From the NCBI RefSeq assembly GCF_030348945.1, contig NZ_JAUCEN010000002.1:4154001-4218000 (forward strand): a DNA stretch of 64,000 nt, given 5' to 3'. Each line of letters starts with the position of its first letter. Positions within the stretch are counted from its first letter, which is position 1. The DNA comes from Peribacillus sp. ACCC06369. GTDB taxonomy: Bacteria > Bacillota > Bacilli > Bacillales > DSM-1321. Both the position numbers and the translations under genes were made by a program. This document shows, one piece after another, positions 45,601 to 55,130 of this stretch. The notes beneath the pieces are model-generated. The model had not been told where the DNA came from. It ran no database searches and saw nothing but the letters and a program-made list of their open reading frames with translations.

Positions 45601-47018
45601 CAATCCAGTTCCGATTTACTGGCTTTTGCGGCCATCGCCTTATTCTTATTCCAAACCTTGAACTTCATGAAAACGGCAGCAAGACCGATGATCACGATGA
45701 ATAAAAGGCTGATGAAAAACCCTGGTCGTATTTCTTTTTCAAGCAGCGTGCCACTGACAGCGGCAAAAATTAGAAGAAGTCCGAAAACGGCCGTAATCTT
45801 ACTCCAAATCTTATTTTCCAAGATTTTGAATGAAGAAAGAATGATGAATGCCCAGTTATACAAAAGTAATATTCCAGCAGATGTTGTAATGTATTCATAA
45901 ATCTTGCCTGGCAGGAGCAAGGCAGTGATGATCGATCCTAAAAGACCTAGGGCTCCAAGCCCTAGTGAGGGCAGTGGAAGATCCTTGAATTTCTTGATCT
46001 TTTGCATGAATACCGAGGGTGCATTCCCATCATTGGAGAGCGTTACCAATAGATTGGTTACACCAAAAAGTGAAGCGGTCATCGTCGAGAAACCAGCTAT
46101 TATAATTGCACCATTAAAAACGTGCGGGAAAAACGTCAGGTGATAACTGTCCAATGCCGAAACGAATGGACTTTCTTTTTCACTGAATGCCCCTAACGAA
46201 ATCATGGTTACGGCTAACCCTAATGAAACCACATATATGATGGTTAGAACCATGAGCATGATCGTCCCTGCCTTTGGCGCATCTTCTTTCTTTTTAAGCT
46301 GCATCGCCATTAGTCCAATGACCTCAATGCCGCCAAACGCATAAAAAGCATAGATTAGTGATGTCCAAAACCCTTTTAACCCTTTTGGGAATAATTCATT
46401 GTACTTATTCGGAAAGGAGGGCGGTTTCCCTCCATCAAGACCAAACCAGCCCAAAACGGCACATATTGCTATAATGATAAACATTACGATTGCTGCTGTC
46501 TTAATTACTGCAAGGATGTTTTCCACCCTGTCAAACCCTTTTGTTCCCAACAATACCACCACGATTGAAACAATGGCGAATCCGGATGCAAATAGCCACA
46601 GCGGTACTTTCGGGAACCAAAATTGAGATAATAGCGAAAGCGCAGTAAGCTGGCTTCCCATGATCAATATATTGGAGGACCAATAATTCCAGCCACAGCT
46701 AAAGCCAGCCCATCGTCCAAATGCTTTATTGGCATAATAACAAAAAGAACCCTCTTGAGGATCGGCCGCCGTCATCTTGGCAAGCAGATTATAAACGATG
46801 TAGGTACCTAGTGCAGCCAATACAAATGAAAATACAATGGATGGCCCCGTCGTTTTAATCCCTATAGTCGATCCAAGGAAATACCCTGTCCCGATCGTAC
46901 AGCCTACACCGACCAATGATAGCTGCCACCATTTCATATCGCCTTGTTGTTCACCTGATGCATTAGAATCTTGGACAGCCTTCCCTTTCGCTGAACTGCA
47001 ATTGGCTTTTGTCCTCAT
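45600..47018 (-). CDS. APC-family amino-acid permease
   Basis: About 472 residues with 12 hydrophobic segments. The TM1 signature is GVGCTIGTGYFLGSTIGIKT, with CYYANKAFGRWAGFSCGWNY between TM2 and TM3. The start at 47018 is 7 bases after AGGAGGGGG; the longer frame from 47042 has no ribosome site. The hydrophilic N-terminus has two Ser/Gln-rich stretches. The cargo is unknown. The two-way terminator overlaps its last codon. Confidence 0.87.
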   Translation of the reverse strand: MRTKANCSSAKGKAVQDSNASGEQQGDMKWWQLSLVGVGCTIGTGYFLGSTIGIKTTGPSIVFSFVLAALGTYIVYNLLAKMTAADPQEGSFCYYANKAFGRWAGFSCGWNYWSSNILIMGSQLTALSLLSQFWFPKVPLWLFASGFAIVSIVVVLLGTKGFDRVENILAVIKTAAIVMFIIIAICAVLGWFGLDGGKPPSFPNKYNELFPKGLKGFWTSLIYAFYAFGGIEVIGLMAMQLKKKEDAPKAGTIMLMVLTIIYVVSLGLAVTMISLGAFSEKESPFVSALDSYHLTFFPHVFNGAIIIAGFSTMTASLFGVTNLLVTLSNDGNAPSVFMQKIKKFKDLPLPSLGLGALGLLGSIITALLLPGKIYEYITTSAGILLLYNWAFIILSSFKILENKIWSKITAVFGLLLIFAAVSGTLLEKEIRPGFFISLLFIVIIGLAAVFMKFKVWNKNKAMAAKASKSELD

Positions 47019-47129
47019 GACATTACCCCCTCCTTCCATCATTCATAGTGTTGATAATGCCACAATGAATTATGCAAGGAAGAAGTTTTCAAATACCCTA
47101 CCTTATGTAAAAAACTAAAGCATTAAGAA

Positions 47130-47762
47130 TTATGATAGGATGGCACGAATGCCCTGATAAGCAAAATAAACCCCAAAACCGATCAGTGATGATCCTGAGA
47201 TGACCGAAATCGCCATTAAGCTTTTTTCATTTAAAAACCTGCGAAATCCATTCGTTAATGCCGCTACAAAAAAATCCCAGCAGGTAAGACCAAGAAAAAT
47301 CATCCCGCTATAGATGAAAAGTTGGGATGTCCCATAACTTGAAGCTGTTTTAGCCAAGACGGATCCATATATCCCTAACCAAAATAAAATTGATAATGGG
47401 CTGGTCACTGACATAATGAAGCCAGTTAAAAAACAGGATAATAAAGAATCTCTATTCCTGTATTGATTTAATGTTATCGTATTAACCCGTAAAACACTTT
47501 CGACCCCAGAATAAATTAGCACAAATCCGCCAAAAAGCCATAGAAAGATTTGGACAATCGGAATTTCTAAAAACCGTACCATACCTACATACACTAAAAT
47601 CATGAACAAGGCATCTGCGATCATCGACCCTGCCCCTACGATCCAAGCATGCCAAAACCCGTTCTTGATCCCTTTATCGATACGAGCAGAATTCACCGGA
47701 CCAATCGGTGCTGCAAGGGTAAGCCCCAAGAAAAAATAACTCAGCAGCAAATGTACACTCAA
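47130..47762 (-). CDS. LysE-family exporter, paralogue 1
   Basis: A 210-residue membrane protein with about six segments. It opens YFFLGLTLAAPIGPVNSARI with DKGIKNGFWHAWIVGAGS, and has TSPLSILFWLGIYGSVLA in the middle. It is closely similar along its length to the protein at 50756. The family exports basic and other amino acids. It is a single gene. Confidence 0.87.
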   Translation of the reverse strand: MSVHLLLSYFFLGLTLAAPIGPVNSARIDKGIKNGFWHAWIVGAGSMIADALFMILVYVGMVRFLEIPIVQIFLWLFGGFVLIYSGVESVLRVNTITLNQYRNRDSLLSCFLTGFIMSVTSPLSILFWLGIYGSVLAKTASSYGTSQLFIYSGMIFLGLTCWDFFVAALTNGFRRFLNEKSLMAISVISGSSLIGFGVYFAYQGIRAILS

Positions 47763-47881
47763 AAAGCATCACTCCTTCGAGCTAGTTAATAACTTGTACA
47801 TTTTATGTGACAACCCCTCACCTATAACCTCTTGCTGAAAAAAATTTAGATGGGATAACACTTTTCACGCGAATTACACAC

Positions 47882-47914
47882 AAAAAAAGCCGTGTGGAAA
47901 AAACCGGCTTTTTT
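47882..47914 (-). terminator. Terminator of the MFS gene
   Basis: AAAAAGCCG pairs with CGGCTTTTT. T runs lie on both sides, so it can act in both directions. Confidence 0.8.
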
Positions 47915-47945
47915 GAATTTTCCTTAGTATGCTTTTCGAAGTCTT

Positions 47946-49181
47946 TTAGTTATCAGCTGCTTCTTTTTTGTCTGAACTAATGAATTTCATAACAATCAAT
48001 ACAATGCATATACCAATGATTCCCGAAATGATATAGGTCATATTGACATGATTTTTCATGACAAGGGACATAACCGGTGGGCCTGCCGCAACTCCGATGA
48101 ACCTTGATGACATGTAGAAAGAGGTAATCGTCCCCCGCTGTTCCTTTTTTATATTTTGAGTGATGATTGCGTCGAGTGTCGGCAATAACGCACCAATTGC
48201 TATGCCAACTAGGCTCGTTATGAGTAATAGAAGGAAAACCTTTTCTTTTGTAAAACCGACAAAAACAAGGCTGATTGAAAGGACAGCTATACTGATCATG
48301 ATGATCATTTTCATGATTGGTAATTCTCCCTTGATTTTTTTCCCTGCAACATAAGAAGATACACAAAGAAAAAACAGCGGGATCGCTATCACGAAACCTT
48401 TTTTGACTCCATGCAAATCATGGACTTTTTCAAGGTTGTCAGACAAAAAGAAAAGAACACCGAACAAAACCAACATGACAAATACACCAATCAGGAAAAC
48501 TGTATATAACCATTTTCCCTCCTGCTTGAATATTTTTTTCGTATCATGCCAGAATTCTTTAAATTTCTTCGGTTCATCCTTCTCCTTTGGTACCTTTATA
48601 AAGAAAAAGACCAAGACAATAGATATTAAACTGAAGAATGAAATCGAGAAGAATGGTAAAAACCAGATAAATGCGGCAAATAGGGAACCCAATATTGGAC
48701 TCAGGACTTTACCAAATGTATTCGAGGTTTCAATGATACCCAGGCAAGAACTGGTTTTTTCATCATCATCCTTGTATAGGTCCCCCACCAGAGGCAAAAT
48801 GATCGGCGAGGCTCCAGACGCACCAATCCCTTGCAATACTCTCCCAATGATGATCCATGTATAGGGATCATCCATTTTCCATGATGCATAACCCGCGATC
48901 AAGCCGCCGATCAGGGCAAGGACAAGGCTTGGCAGGATCACCATCTTCCTTCCGAATCGATCTGATAAATAACCAGCAATAGGAATTAAGAAAATAGATG
49001 CAACAGAATAGCTTGTAATCACCATACTTGATTGAAATGAAGATATTCCCACCTTTTCCTCGAAAATCGGCAAAACAGGGATAAGCATTGAATTTCCTAG
49101 TGTCATTACCAATGGAATCGATGCCATACTGATGAGACACCACACGCTTACATTATTTTTTTGCTCCTCATGACCTTCCAT
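47946..49181 (-). CDS. MFS transporter (DHA1-like)
   Basis: 411 residues with 12 hydrophobic segments. Motif A, GYLSDRFGRKMVILPSLVLA, is in loop 2-3 and a motif C-like GASGASPIILPLVGDLYKDD follows. A hydrophilic central loop (KVPKEKDEPKKFKEFWHDTK) separates the halves. It resembles multidrug or TetA-like exporters of Bacillus. GAGGAG is 7 bases before the ATG at 49181; an upstream GTG/ATG frame from 49196 spans that site. Confidence 0.87.
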   Translation of the reverse strand: MEGHEEQKNNVSVWCLISMASIPLVMTLGNSMLIPVLPIFEEKVGISSFQSSMVITSYSVASIFLIPIAGYLSDRFGRKMVILPSLVLALIGGLIAGYASWKMDDPYTWIIIGRVLQGIGASGASPIILPLVGDLYKDDDEKTSSCLGIIETSNTFGKVLSPILGSLFAAFIWFLPFFSISFFSLISIVLVFFFIKVPKEKDEPKKFKEFWHDTKKIFKQEGKWLYTVFLIGVFVMLVLFGVLFFLSDNLEKVHDLHGVKKGFVIAIPLFFLCVSSYVAGKKIKGELPIMKMIIMISIAVLSISLVFVGFTKEKVFLLLLITSLVGIAIGALLPTLDAIITQNIKKEQRGTITSFYMSSRFIGVAAGPPVMSLVMKNHVNMTYIISGIIGICIVLIVMKFISSDKKEAADN

Positions 49182-49196
49182 ACTTACACTCCTCAT

Positions 49197-49507
49197 CCAT
49201 TATAAAAGCAATAAAAGGTAACCTATCTGTGTAACCAATTTGTTGTGCATCATTTTTTAGATGTCTTTAATTATTATGTTATAGGGAAATAATATTTATT
49301 CAGTGCCAAAATTACCCCTTTAGGACTTCCCCTTCTAGTTTGCCTCGACTTTAAAATAAGGATTCATTCTACTTTAAACCAAAAAACCCATTCTTTAAAT
49401 GAATGGGTTTCCCTGCATTTCAAACGTCACTCGATTACACTCTTCCTAAAATGTATCTTTTCGCATTCCTTCGAGAGTCTCTGCTATTAATCAGCTATCG
49501 TGTTTAA
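49197..49507. other. Intergenic region, MFS promoter side and asnA 3' side
   Basis: About 310 bp, AT-rich, with no gene seen. It contains the asnA-side terminator at 49381 and probably the MFS promoter close to 49200-49300. Confidence 0.5.
49381..49410 (-). terminator. Terminator downstream of asnA
   Basis: AAACCCATTC pairs with GAATGGGTTT; TTTTTT follows on minus. Confidence 0.75.
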
Positions 49508-50518
49508 CTATAAAAGAATAATATTCCTTTCTTTGCAATCGTTTACTATTTGGTCATTCCATACCGAAACCTGAACCTCGCCAATATGTGCTTTCTTCAA
49601 CAAAAACATGCATAATCTGGATTGGCCTATTCCTCCACCTATTGAATATGGAAGATTTCCTTCCAATACGGACTTATGATATTCAAGCCCCGTACGATTT
49701 TCGTTTTTGGATAACTTTAATTGTTTTAACAGCGAATCTTCATCCACCCGAATTCCCATTGAAGAAACTTCAAAAGCACATTCCAAAAGTGGATTCCACA
49801 AAACGATATCGCCATTTAGCTCCCAATCATCATAATCTGGTGAACGCCCATCATGTTTTTCTCCCGATTGTAACTCTCCGCCAATTTTCATAATAAAAAT
49901 CGCACCATATTTTTTTGCTACTACATTTTCTCTTTCCTTCGGAGTCAGATTTGAGTATGAATCCTCCAACTCCTGAGTCGTAATAAAGTGTATTTCATTA
50001 GGTAACACAGGCTTAAGCATATGATGGAATTCAAACATATGACGTTCGGTTGACTTAATGGCTCTATATATTTTTTTCACTTCAGATTTTAATGTATCTA
50101 CGTTACGTTGTTCTTTCGCTATGACTTTCTCCCAGTCCCATTGATCCACAAATAACGAGTGTAAATTATCTAATTTTTCATCACGTCTGATCGCATTCAT
50201 ATTTGTGTAAATTCCTTCATCCGAAGCAAAACCATACCTAGATAGAGTTATTCTTTTCCACTTTGCCAAAGATTGAACCACTTCTATTTTTTTATTCTTA
50301 ATATCCAGAGCATCAAAGGTAAGAATCCGTTCCACACCATTTAAGTTGTCATTTATTCCATTACCCTCATTTAAAACAATAGGGGCTGATACTTTTATAA
50401 GGTTTAACGCAGTTGAAAGTCCTTCTTCAAAATGATCCTTAATTTCATTAATTGCAATATCAGTATGCATGATATCAAGAATTGTTTTGTACTTATTTGG
50501 CATTGATAATTTTGGCAT
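49508..50518 (-). CDS. asnA: Aspartate-ammonia ligase
   Basis: A 336-residue enzyme that makes asparagine from aspartate, ammonia and ATP, with a class II tRNA-synthetase-like fold. Diagnostic segments are LIKVSAPIVLNEGNGINDNL (residues 40-59), SLAKWKRITLSRYGF, GIYTNMNAIRRDE, LHSLFVDQWDWEKVI and the closing YSIGGGIGQSRLCMFLLKK. GGAGGATAATT precedes the ATG. No T-box or other asparagine-related leader is visible upstream. Confidence 0.95.
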   Translation of the reverse strand: MPKLSMPNKYKTILDIMHTDIAINEIKDHFEEGLSTALNLIKVSAPIVLNEGNGINDNLNGVERILTFDALDIKNKKIEVVQSLAKWKRITLSRYGFASDEGIYTNMNAIRRDEKLDNLHSLFVDQWDWEKVIAKEQRNVDTLKSEVKKIYRAIKSTERHMFEFHHMLKPVLPNEIHFITTQELEDSYSNLTPKERENVVAKKYGAIFIMKIGGELQSGEKHDGRSPDYDDWELNGDIVLWNPLLECAFEVSSMGIRVDEDSLLKQLKLSKNENRTGLEYHKSVLEGNLPYSIGGGIGQSRLCMFLLKKAHIGEVQVSVWNDQIVNDCKERNIILL

Positions 50519-50755
50519 AATTATCCTCCAATTCCCTTTTGAACATAGCGCATGAATTTAATTTGACGTCTTTTTTTGACTAAATTACATTATGAAGGAC
50601 CTTTCTGTGTTGTTACAAAAAGGGTCTCTACCGAGTGCAGCAAACCGGACTAAATTCACCATATCCACTCAAAAAAAGGACTAAAAAGGTGGTACAAGTC
50701 CAATTGTTTGAATACATTCAATTAACGAAGATGTAACAAACGATGAGGTGATGAA

Positions 50756-51382
50756 TTGGGTGTTTTTTTCAGCTATGTATTATTGGGCTTATCACTGGCG
50801 GCTCCTATCGGTCCCATTAACGCTGCACAATTGGACAAAGGGATCAAGAAAGGTTTTTGGCATGCCTGGGTTTTTGGCTGGGGTGCCATTTTAGCCGATT
50901 TTGTTTTTATAGCCCTCGTCTTTTTCGGTGTCGTCCACTTTTTGGACAACTCCTTCATGAAGACATTTTTGTGGCTCTTTGGCTTTTTCGTCCTGACCTA
51001 TACCGGAATCGAAAGTCTGCTTAGTGCGGGTAAGATTGAAGTGAATGAACGAAAAGCAAAAGATTCCCTTTTTTCTTCATTCCTAACAGGATTCATCATG
51101 TCCCTTTCGAATCCTTTATCCATTTTGTTTTGGTTGGGGATTTATGGATCGATTCTCGCAAACTCCGCATCCAAATATGATATGGATCATTTACTTTTAT
51201 ACAGTTCAGGAATCCTTATCGGCCTCTTAGCCTGGGATTTCACAATGGCCATCATCGCCAGCACCTTCAGACGTTTCTTATCCAAACCCATTCTAATGGG
51301 CATCTCGATCATTTCAGGAATATCCCTTATAGGGATTGGCATTTACTTTGCCATCCAGGCAGCCAAAGTTTTGTTTACATAA
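50756..51382 (+). CDS. LysE-family exporter, paralogue 2
   Basis: A 208-residue membrane protein with SYVLLGLSLAAPIGPINAAQ then LDKGIKKGFWHAWVFGWGAI, about 60% identical by eye to the protein at 47130. It starts at TTG behind GAGGTG. A GGACT...AGTCC hairpin in the leader (about 50680-50702) is of unknown meaning. Confidence 0.87.
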   Translation: MGVFFSYVLLGLSLAAPIGPINAAQLDKGIKKGFWHAWVFGWGAILADFVFIALVFFGVVHFLDNSFMKTFLWLFGFFVLTYTGIESLLSAGKIEVNERKAKDSLFSSFLTGFIMSLSNPLSILFWLGIYGSILANSASKYDMDHLLLYSSGILIGLLAWDFTMAIIASTFRRFLSKPILMGISIISGISLIGIGIYFAIQAAKVLFT

Positions 51383-51400
51383 AGATTTAAGGAGATGTAA

Positions 51401-51482
51401 GCATTTACTCGTGAATTTCAGGCATTTACTCGTGAGTTTGGCGGATTTACTCGTGAATTTCGATTCTTTACTCGTGAGTTCG
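51401..51482. repeat. 21-bp tandem array, left, four units
   Basis: Units start at 51401, 51422, 51443 and 51464. The core is TTTACTCGTGARTTT, preceded by GCA, GGA or TTC. It lies between the LysE gene and the GGGQ-repeat gene. Confidence 0.85.
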
Positions 51483-51602
51483 TATTAATTATCTTATTTT
51501 TTATAAAATAGGCCGCCTATTTTATTGTCCATATTTGTCCATGTCGGACACTAGCCCCTCTTTGTTCATAGTCTGAAAGGGTAAACACAAAGGGAGGATT
51601 TC

Positions 51603-52127
51603 TTGAAAATGTATAATAATTACGGTTATTACTCTTATAATGTTCCATATTATTATGATAATTCTTATGCTAATTTGCCTTATTATGATGACAGACTTCC
51701 AGTACAAACACTGGTTCCAGTAGCCACTATTCAGTCACATTTAAACGCAGGCCGACAAGGTCATTGTTTCAGAGGTTTTTGGGGTAACACCCAGCACACC
51801 TTTATTTTGATGGGGATAAATAATGTTACTAATATGGTACAGATACTCGAAGGCGGCATCCCAAATGAGGTTCATCATACAGATATAGTCGGATTACAAT
51901 ATCTAGGATTAACCTGCCCTGTTGGTGGCGGCGGACAAGGTGGCGGTCAAGGTGGTGGCCAAGGTGGTGGCCAAGGTGGCGGACAAGGCGGCGGACAAGG
52001 CGGCGGACAAGGTGGTGGACAAGGCGGCGGACAAGGCGGCGGACAAGGCGGCGGACAAGGCGGCCCGGGGGGTAACTGTTTCCAGCAGTTCATTCCTGGC
52101 GTTGGCTGGGTATGGATTTGTAGATAG
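51603..52127 (+). CDS. Tyr-rich / GGGQ-repeat protein, coat-like
   Basis: 174 residues in three parts. A Tyr/Asn-rich start (NNYGYYSYNVPYYYDNSY) comes first. A globular part at residues 35-105 includes NAGRQGHCFRGFWGNTQHTF and a NVTNMVQILEGGIPNEVHHT loop. Then 11 GGGQ repeats (12-bp DNA units) precede a CFQQFIPGVGWVWICR end. There is no signal peptide. Tyr-rich starts and Gly-Gln repeats are seen in spore-coat or exosporium proteins, so that is my guess. The TTG at 51603 is 5 bases after GGGAGG; an ATG two codons later is possible. Confidence 0.72.
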   Translation: MKMYNNYGYYSYNVPYYYDNSYANLPYYDDRLPVQTLVPVATIQSHLNAGRQGHCFRGFWGNTQHTFILMGINNVTNMVQILEGGIPNEVHHTDIVGLQYLGLTCPVGGGGQGGGQGGGQGGGQGGGQGGGQGGGQGGGQGGGQGGGQGGGQGGPGGNCFQQFIPGVGWVWICR

Positions 52128-52130
52128 ATA

Positions 52131-52168
52131 AAAAAAAAGACAGACGATATATTCGGCTGTCTTTTTTT
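52131..52168 (+). terminator. Terminator of the GGGQ-repeat gene
   Basis: AAAAAAAGACAG pairs with CTGTCTTTTTTT. Confidence 0.9.
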
Positions 52169-52190
52169 ATGGGCATTTATGGAAACTCAA

Positions 52191-52294
52191 GCATTTACTC
52201 GTGAGTTTCGCGCATTTACTCGTGAATTTCGTGCTTTTACTCGTGAATTTCGTGCTTTTACTCGTGAGTTTCGCGCATTTACTCGTGAGTTCCG
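52191..52294. repeat. 21-bp tandem array, right, five units
   Basis: Units start at 52191, 52212, 52233, 52254 and 52275 with the same TTTACTCGTGARTTTCG core as the left array. Confidence 0.85.
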
Positions 52295-52312
52295 GATTAA
52301 GCTCCTTTCTTA

Positions 52313-54232
52313 TTAGATGCTCCGTTCTTTTATTTGCTGGACCATTTTATTGATGAACCGTTCAATTGCGACATTTTCAAATTCTTGTTCCCCGTATTTC
52401 CGGACATTCACTTCATTTTCTTTCTCCTCTTTATCGCCAAGGACCAGCATATATGGAATTTTCATTATTTGAGCTTCCCTGACTTTATACCCCATCTTTT
52501 CATTCCGATCATCAATTTTCACTCTTATGCCTTGATTCTTCAGTTCTTTTTGAACCTTTAAACAATAATTCAAATGAACTTGTGAGACAGGGATGATCTG
52601 TACTTGCACGGGGGCAAGCCATACCGGAAAAGCACCAGCAAAATGTTCAATCAGGATTCCAAAAAAACGATCGATCGATCCAAATATGGCACGATGAATG
52701 ACGACAGGACGAACCTTTTCATTATTTTCATCGATGTAAGTCAGATCAAATTTATCGGGCATCTGAAAATCAAGTTGGATTGTTGCACATTGATGGCTTC
52801 GTTTTAATGCATCTTTAATATGAAAATCAATTTTCGGTCCATAAAATGCCCCGTCCCCTTCATTTAATTGATAATGTATCCCGATGCTTTCCAGAACATT
52901 TTTCAAGGCTGTTTCAGAAGCTTCCCAAAGGGAATCTTCGCCCATTAAATCCTCTGGACGAGTCGAGAGTTCCACCGAATACTCGAAACCAAAAGTGCGA
53001 TACACCTTATCAATCAGATGAAACACTTGTTTAATTTCACTTTCGATTTGATCCTGCCGAACAAAAATGTGGGCATCATCCTGACAAAATGTACGGACCC
53101 GCAACATCCCGTTCAATGCACCGCTATATTCATGACGGTGGACTTGACCGAACTCGGCCATCCGGATGGGTAAATCCCTGTAAGAATAAAGATTGTTTTT
53201 GAAAATAAGCATATGACCTGGACAGTTCATAGGCTTCATCGCGAATTTTGTTTGATCCACCTCAGTGAAGTACATATTCTCATGGTAATGATCCCAGTGA
53301 CCCGAATGTTCCCATAACCGCTGGTTCATCATGAAAGGAGTCCGAACTTCGTCGTAATCAGCTTCAGTCTGGATCTCCCGCGAGAACTTCTCCAATTCAT
53401 TTCTAACGATTTGTCCTTTCGGTAAATAAAACGGCATTCCAGGAGCTTCCTCCGAAAACATGAATAACTCCAACTGCTTCCCTAATTTGCGGTGATCTCG
53501 TTTGGCCGCCTCCTCCAGGAATTTAAAATGATCCTGTAAATCTCTTTTCTTTCGGAAAGCCACGCCATACACCCTTTGAAGAACTTCATTTTGATTGTCT
53601 CCCCGCCAATAGGCTCCCGATACACGAGTCAATTTGAACGATTTTACAAATGATGTGGATGGAAGGTGGGGTCCTCTGCAAAGATCGACGAATTCCCCCT
53701 GTTGATAGATCGTTAGTTTTTCATCTTTAGGGATATTCTTTGCTATATCCAGTTTGAATGACTCCCCTCTATCCTGGAATAACTTCACAGCTTCTGCATA
53801 AGACACTTCGATCCTTTTAATTTCCAGATCTTCACTTATGATATGTTCCATCTCTTTTTCAATAGCTTGTAAATCTTCTGAGCTCAAAGGATGATCTAAC
53901 TTAAAATCATAGTAAAAACCATCTTCTACGACTGGCCCCATCCCTAATTCCACATTTCGGTATAATCTTTTCACAGCCTGTGCCAAAACATGCGCCGATG
54001 TATGTCGCAAAACTTGTAATCCTTCATCCGAATCCAGATTCAAGATTGACAGTTCGGCATCCTTATTCAACTTGTGACTTAGATCAACCAGTTGTTTATC
54101 CAGTATTCCTACTACTGCCTTTTTCCTTAAACTTGGGCTGATGGACCCTGCCACACTTTCCACTGTCATCCCTTGCGGATATTCCTTTTGCTGCCCATCC
54201 GGGAATTGAACTTTAATCATTTTTTCACCCAT
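52313..54232 (-). CDS. thrZ: Threonyl-tRNA synthetase
   Basis: 639 residues, the normal length. Domains: TGS (1-65, VQFPDGQQKEYPQGMTVESV), editing domain with HTSAHVLAQA (His pair for deacylation), catalytic core with MKPMNCPGHMLIF and RVRTFCQDDAHIF (motif 2), HRAIFGSIDRFFGIL (motif 3), and an anticodon domain from about 535. The start at 54232 follows AAGGGGTG at 8 bases; the frame from 54340 runs through the leader. The triple T-box leader is that of B. subtilis thrZ, so I use that name and not thrS. Confidence 0.95.
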   Translation of the reverse strand: MGEKMIKVQFPDGQQKEYPQGMTVESVAGSISPSLRKKAVVGILDKQLVDLSHKLNKDAELSILNLDSDEGLQVLRHTSAHVLAQAVKRLYRNVELGMGPVVEDGFYYDFKLDHPLSSEDLQAIEKEMEHIISEDLEIKRIEVSYAEAVKLFQDRGESFKLDIAKNIPKDEKLTIYQQGEFVDLCRGPHLPSTSFVKSFKLTRVSGAYWRGDNQNEVLQRVYGVAFRKKRDLQDHFKFLEEAAKRDHRKLGKQLELFMFSEEAPGMPFYLPKGQIVRNELEKFSREIQTEADYDEVRTPFMMNQRLWEHSGHWDHYHENMYFTEVDQTKFAMKPMNCPGHMLIFKNNLYSYRDLPIRMAEFGQVHRHEYSGALNGMLRVRTFCQDDAHIFVRQDQIESEIKQVFHLIDKVYRTFGFEYSVELSTRPEDLMGEDSLWEASETALKNVLESIGIHYQLNEGDGAFYGPKIDFHIKDALKRSHQCATIQLDFQMPDKFDLTYIDENNEKVRPVVIHRAIFGSIDRFFGILIEHFAGAFPVWLAPVQVQIIPVSQVHLNYCLKVQKELKNQGIRVKIDDRNEKMGYKVREAQIMKIPYMLVLGDKEEKENEVNVRKYGEQEFENVAIERFINKMVQQIKERSI

Positions 54233-54261
54233 CACATAAACACCCCTTTTTAGTAATAAAA

Positions 54262-54490
54262 AAACGCACCCATCCCTATATAAGGGACGAGTGCGTTTAT
54301 ACCCGTGATTCCACCCAATTTCCCATAAGCAAGAAAACACTCATGGCTCTGGAGCTTTTAACGCAGCTTAGACGATATCAGTTACTCTCGTTCACCGATA
54401 TAGCTCAAAGGCGGTAAATCATTTTCCTAAGCCAGGAAGTTCGCAGCTGCCCTTCCCTCTCTGCAGACCGTAAAAATGATTCATGTCCTT
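54262..54490 (-). promoter_or_regulatory. T-box riboswitch 3 (nearest to thrZ)
   Basis: On the minus strand: a stem I region with likely specifier ACC (54413-54415) in GATTTACCGCC, then the T-box GGGTGGAATCACGGG (54302-54316), then a terminator stem AAACGCACTCGTCCC with its partner and T7 (54262-54298). Uncharged tRNA-Thr should favour read-through. Confidence 0.88.
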
Positions 54491-54517
54491 ATCATGGCAA
54501 TATTTTTATATATAAAA

Positions 54518-54745
54518 AAACGCACCCATCCCTATATAAGGGACGAGTGCGTTTATACCCGTGATTCCACCCAATTTCCCATAAGCAAGAAAACACTCAT
54601 GGCTCTGGAGCTTTTAACGCAGCTTAGACGATATCAGTTACTCTCGTTCACCGATATAGCTCAAAGGCGGTAAATCATTTTCCTAAGCCAGGAAGTTTGC
54701 AGCTGCCCTTCCCTCTCTGCAGACCGTAAAAATGATTCATGTCCT
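54518..54745 (-). promoter_or_regulatory. T-box riboswitch 2
   Basis: Nearly identical to T-box 3. The T-box sequence is at 54558-54572, the terminator at 54518-54554 and the specifier ACC near 54669-54671. One base differs in the TTTGC/TTCGC segment. Confidence 0.87.
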
Positions 54746-54771
54746 TATCATGGCAATATTTTTATATAAAA

Positions 54772-54995
54772 AAAACGCACCCATCCCTATATAAGGGACG
54801 AGTGCGTTATACCCGTGATTCCACCCAATTTCCCATAAGTAGATTACTCATGGCTCTGGAGCTGTAACGTAGCTTAGACGATATCAGTTACTCTCGTTCA
54901 CCGATATGGCTCAAAGGCGGTAAATCATTTTCCTAAGCCAGGAAGTTTGCAGCTGCCCTTCCCTCTCTGCAGACCGTAAAAATGATTCATGTCCT
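54772..54995 (-). promoter_or_regulatory. T-box riboswitch 1 (first transcribed)
   Basis: The most diverged copy: a shorter antiterminator arm (AGTAGATTACTCATGG in place of AGCAAGAAAACACTCATGG) and changes in the middle stem. It keeps the T-box (54812-54826), the ACC specifier (54919-54921) and the terminator stem. Confidence 0.85.
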
Positions 54996-55039
54996 TATCA
55001 ATGCTTCTAAAATGTAAATGGATTTTTATATTGTTATAT

Positions 55040-55068
55040 ATATTACAATATATTCCCATAAGTGACAA
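55040..55068 (-). promoter_or_regulatory. thrZ promoter
   Basis: On the minus strand, TTGTCA and TAATAT are 17 bp apart, about 45 bp upstream of the first T-box. Confidence 0.6.
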
Positions 55069-55130
55069 CCTCAAATTTTTTAATTTCATTATAAACACTA
55101 AATTGGTATAATTAGTAAAAAGGAGTCGTC

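Noticed and set aside
50690..50703. AAAGGTGGTACA-like sequence before the LysE gene, resembling a T-box
   Set aside because: It lacks the CCGCG part, a specifier stem and a downstream terminator; it only forms a short GGACT/AGTCC hairpin.
51922..52131. Second frame through the GGGQ repeats
   Set aside because: Repeat DNA stays open in more than one frame; the host gene has the ribosome site and a non-repeat domain.
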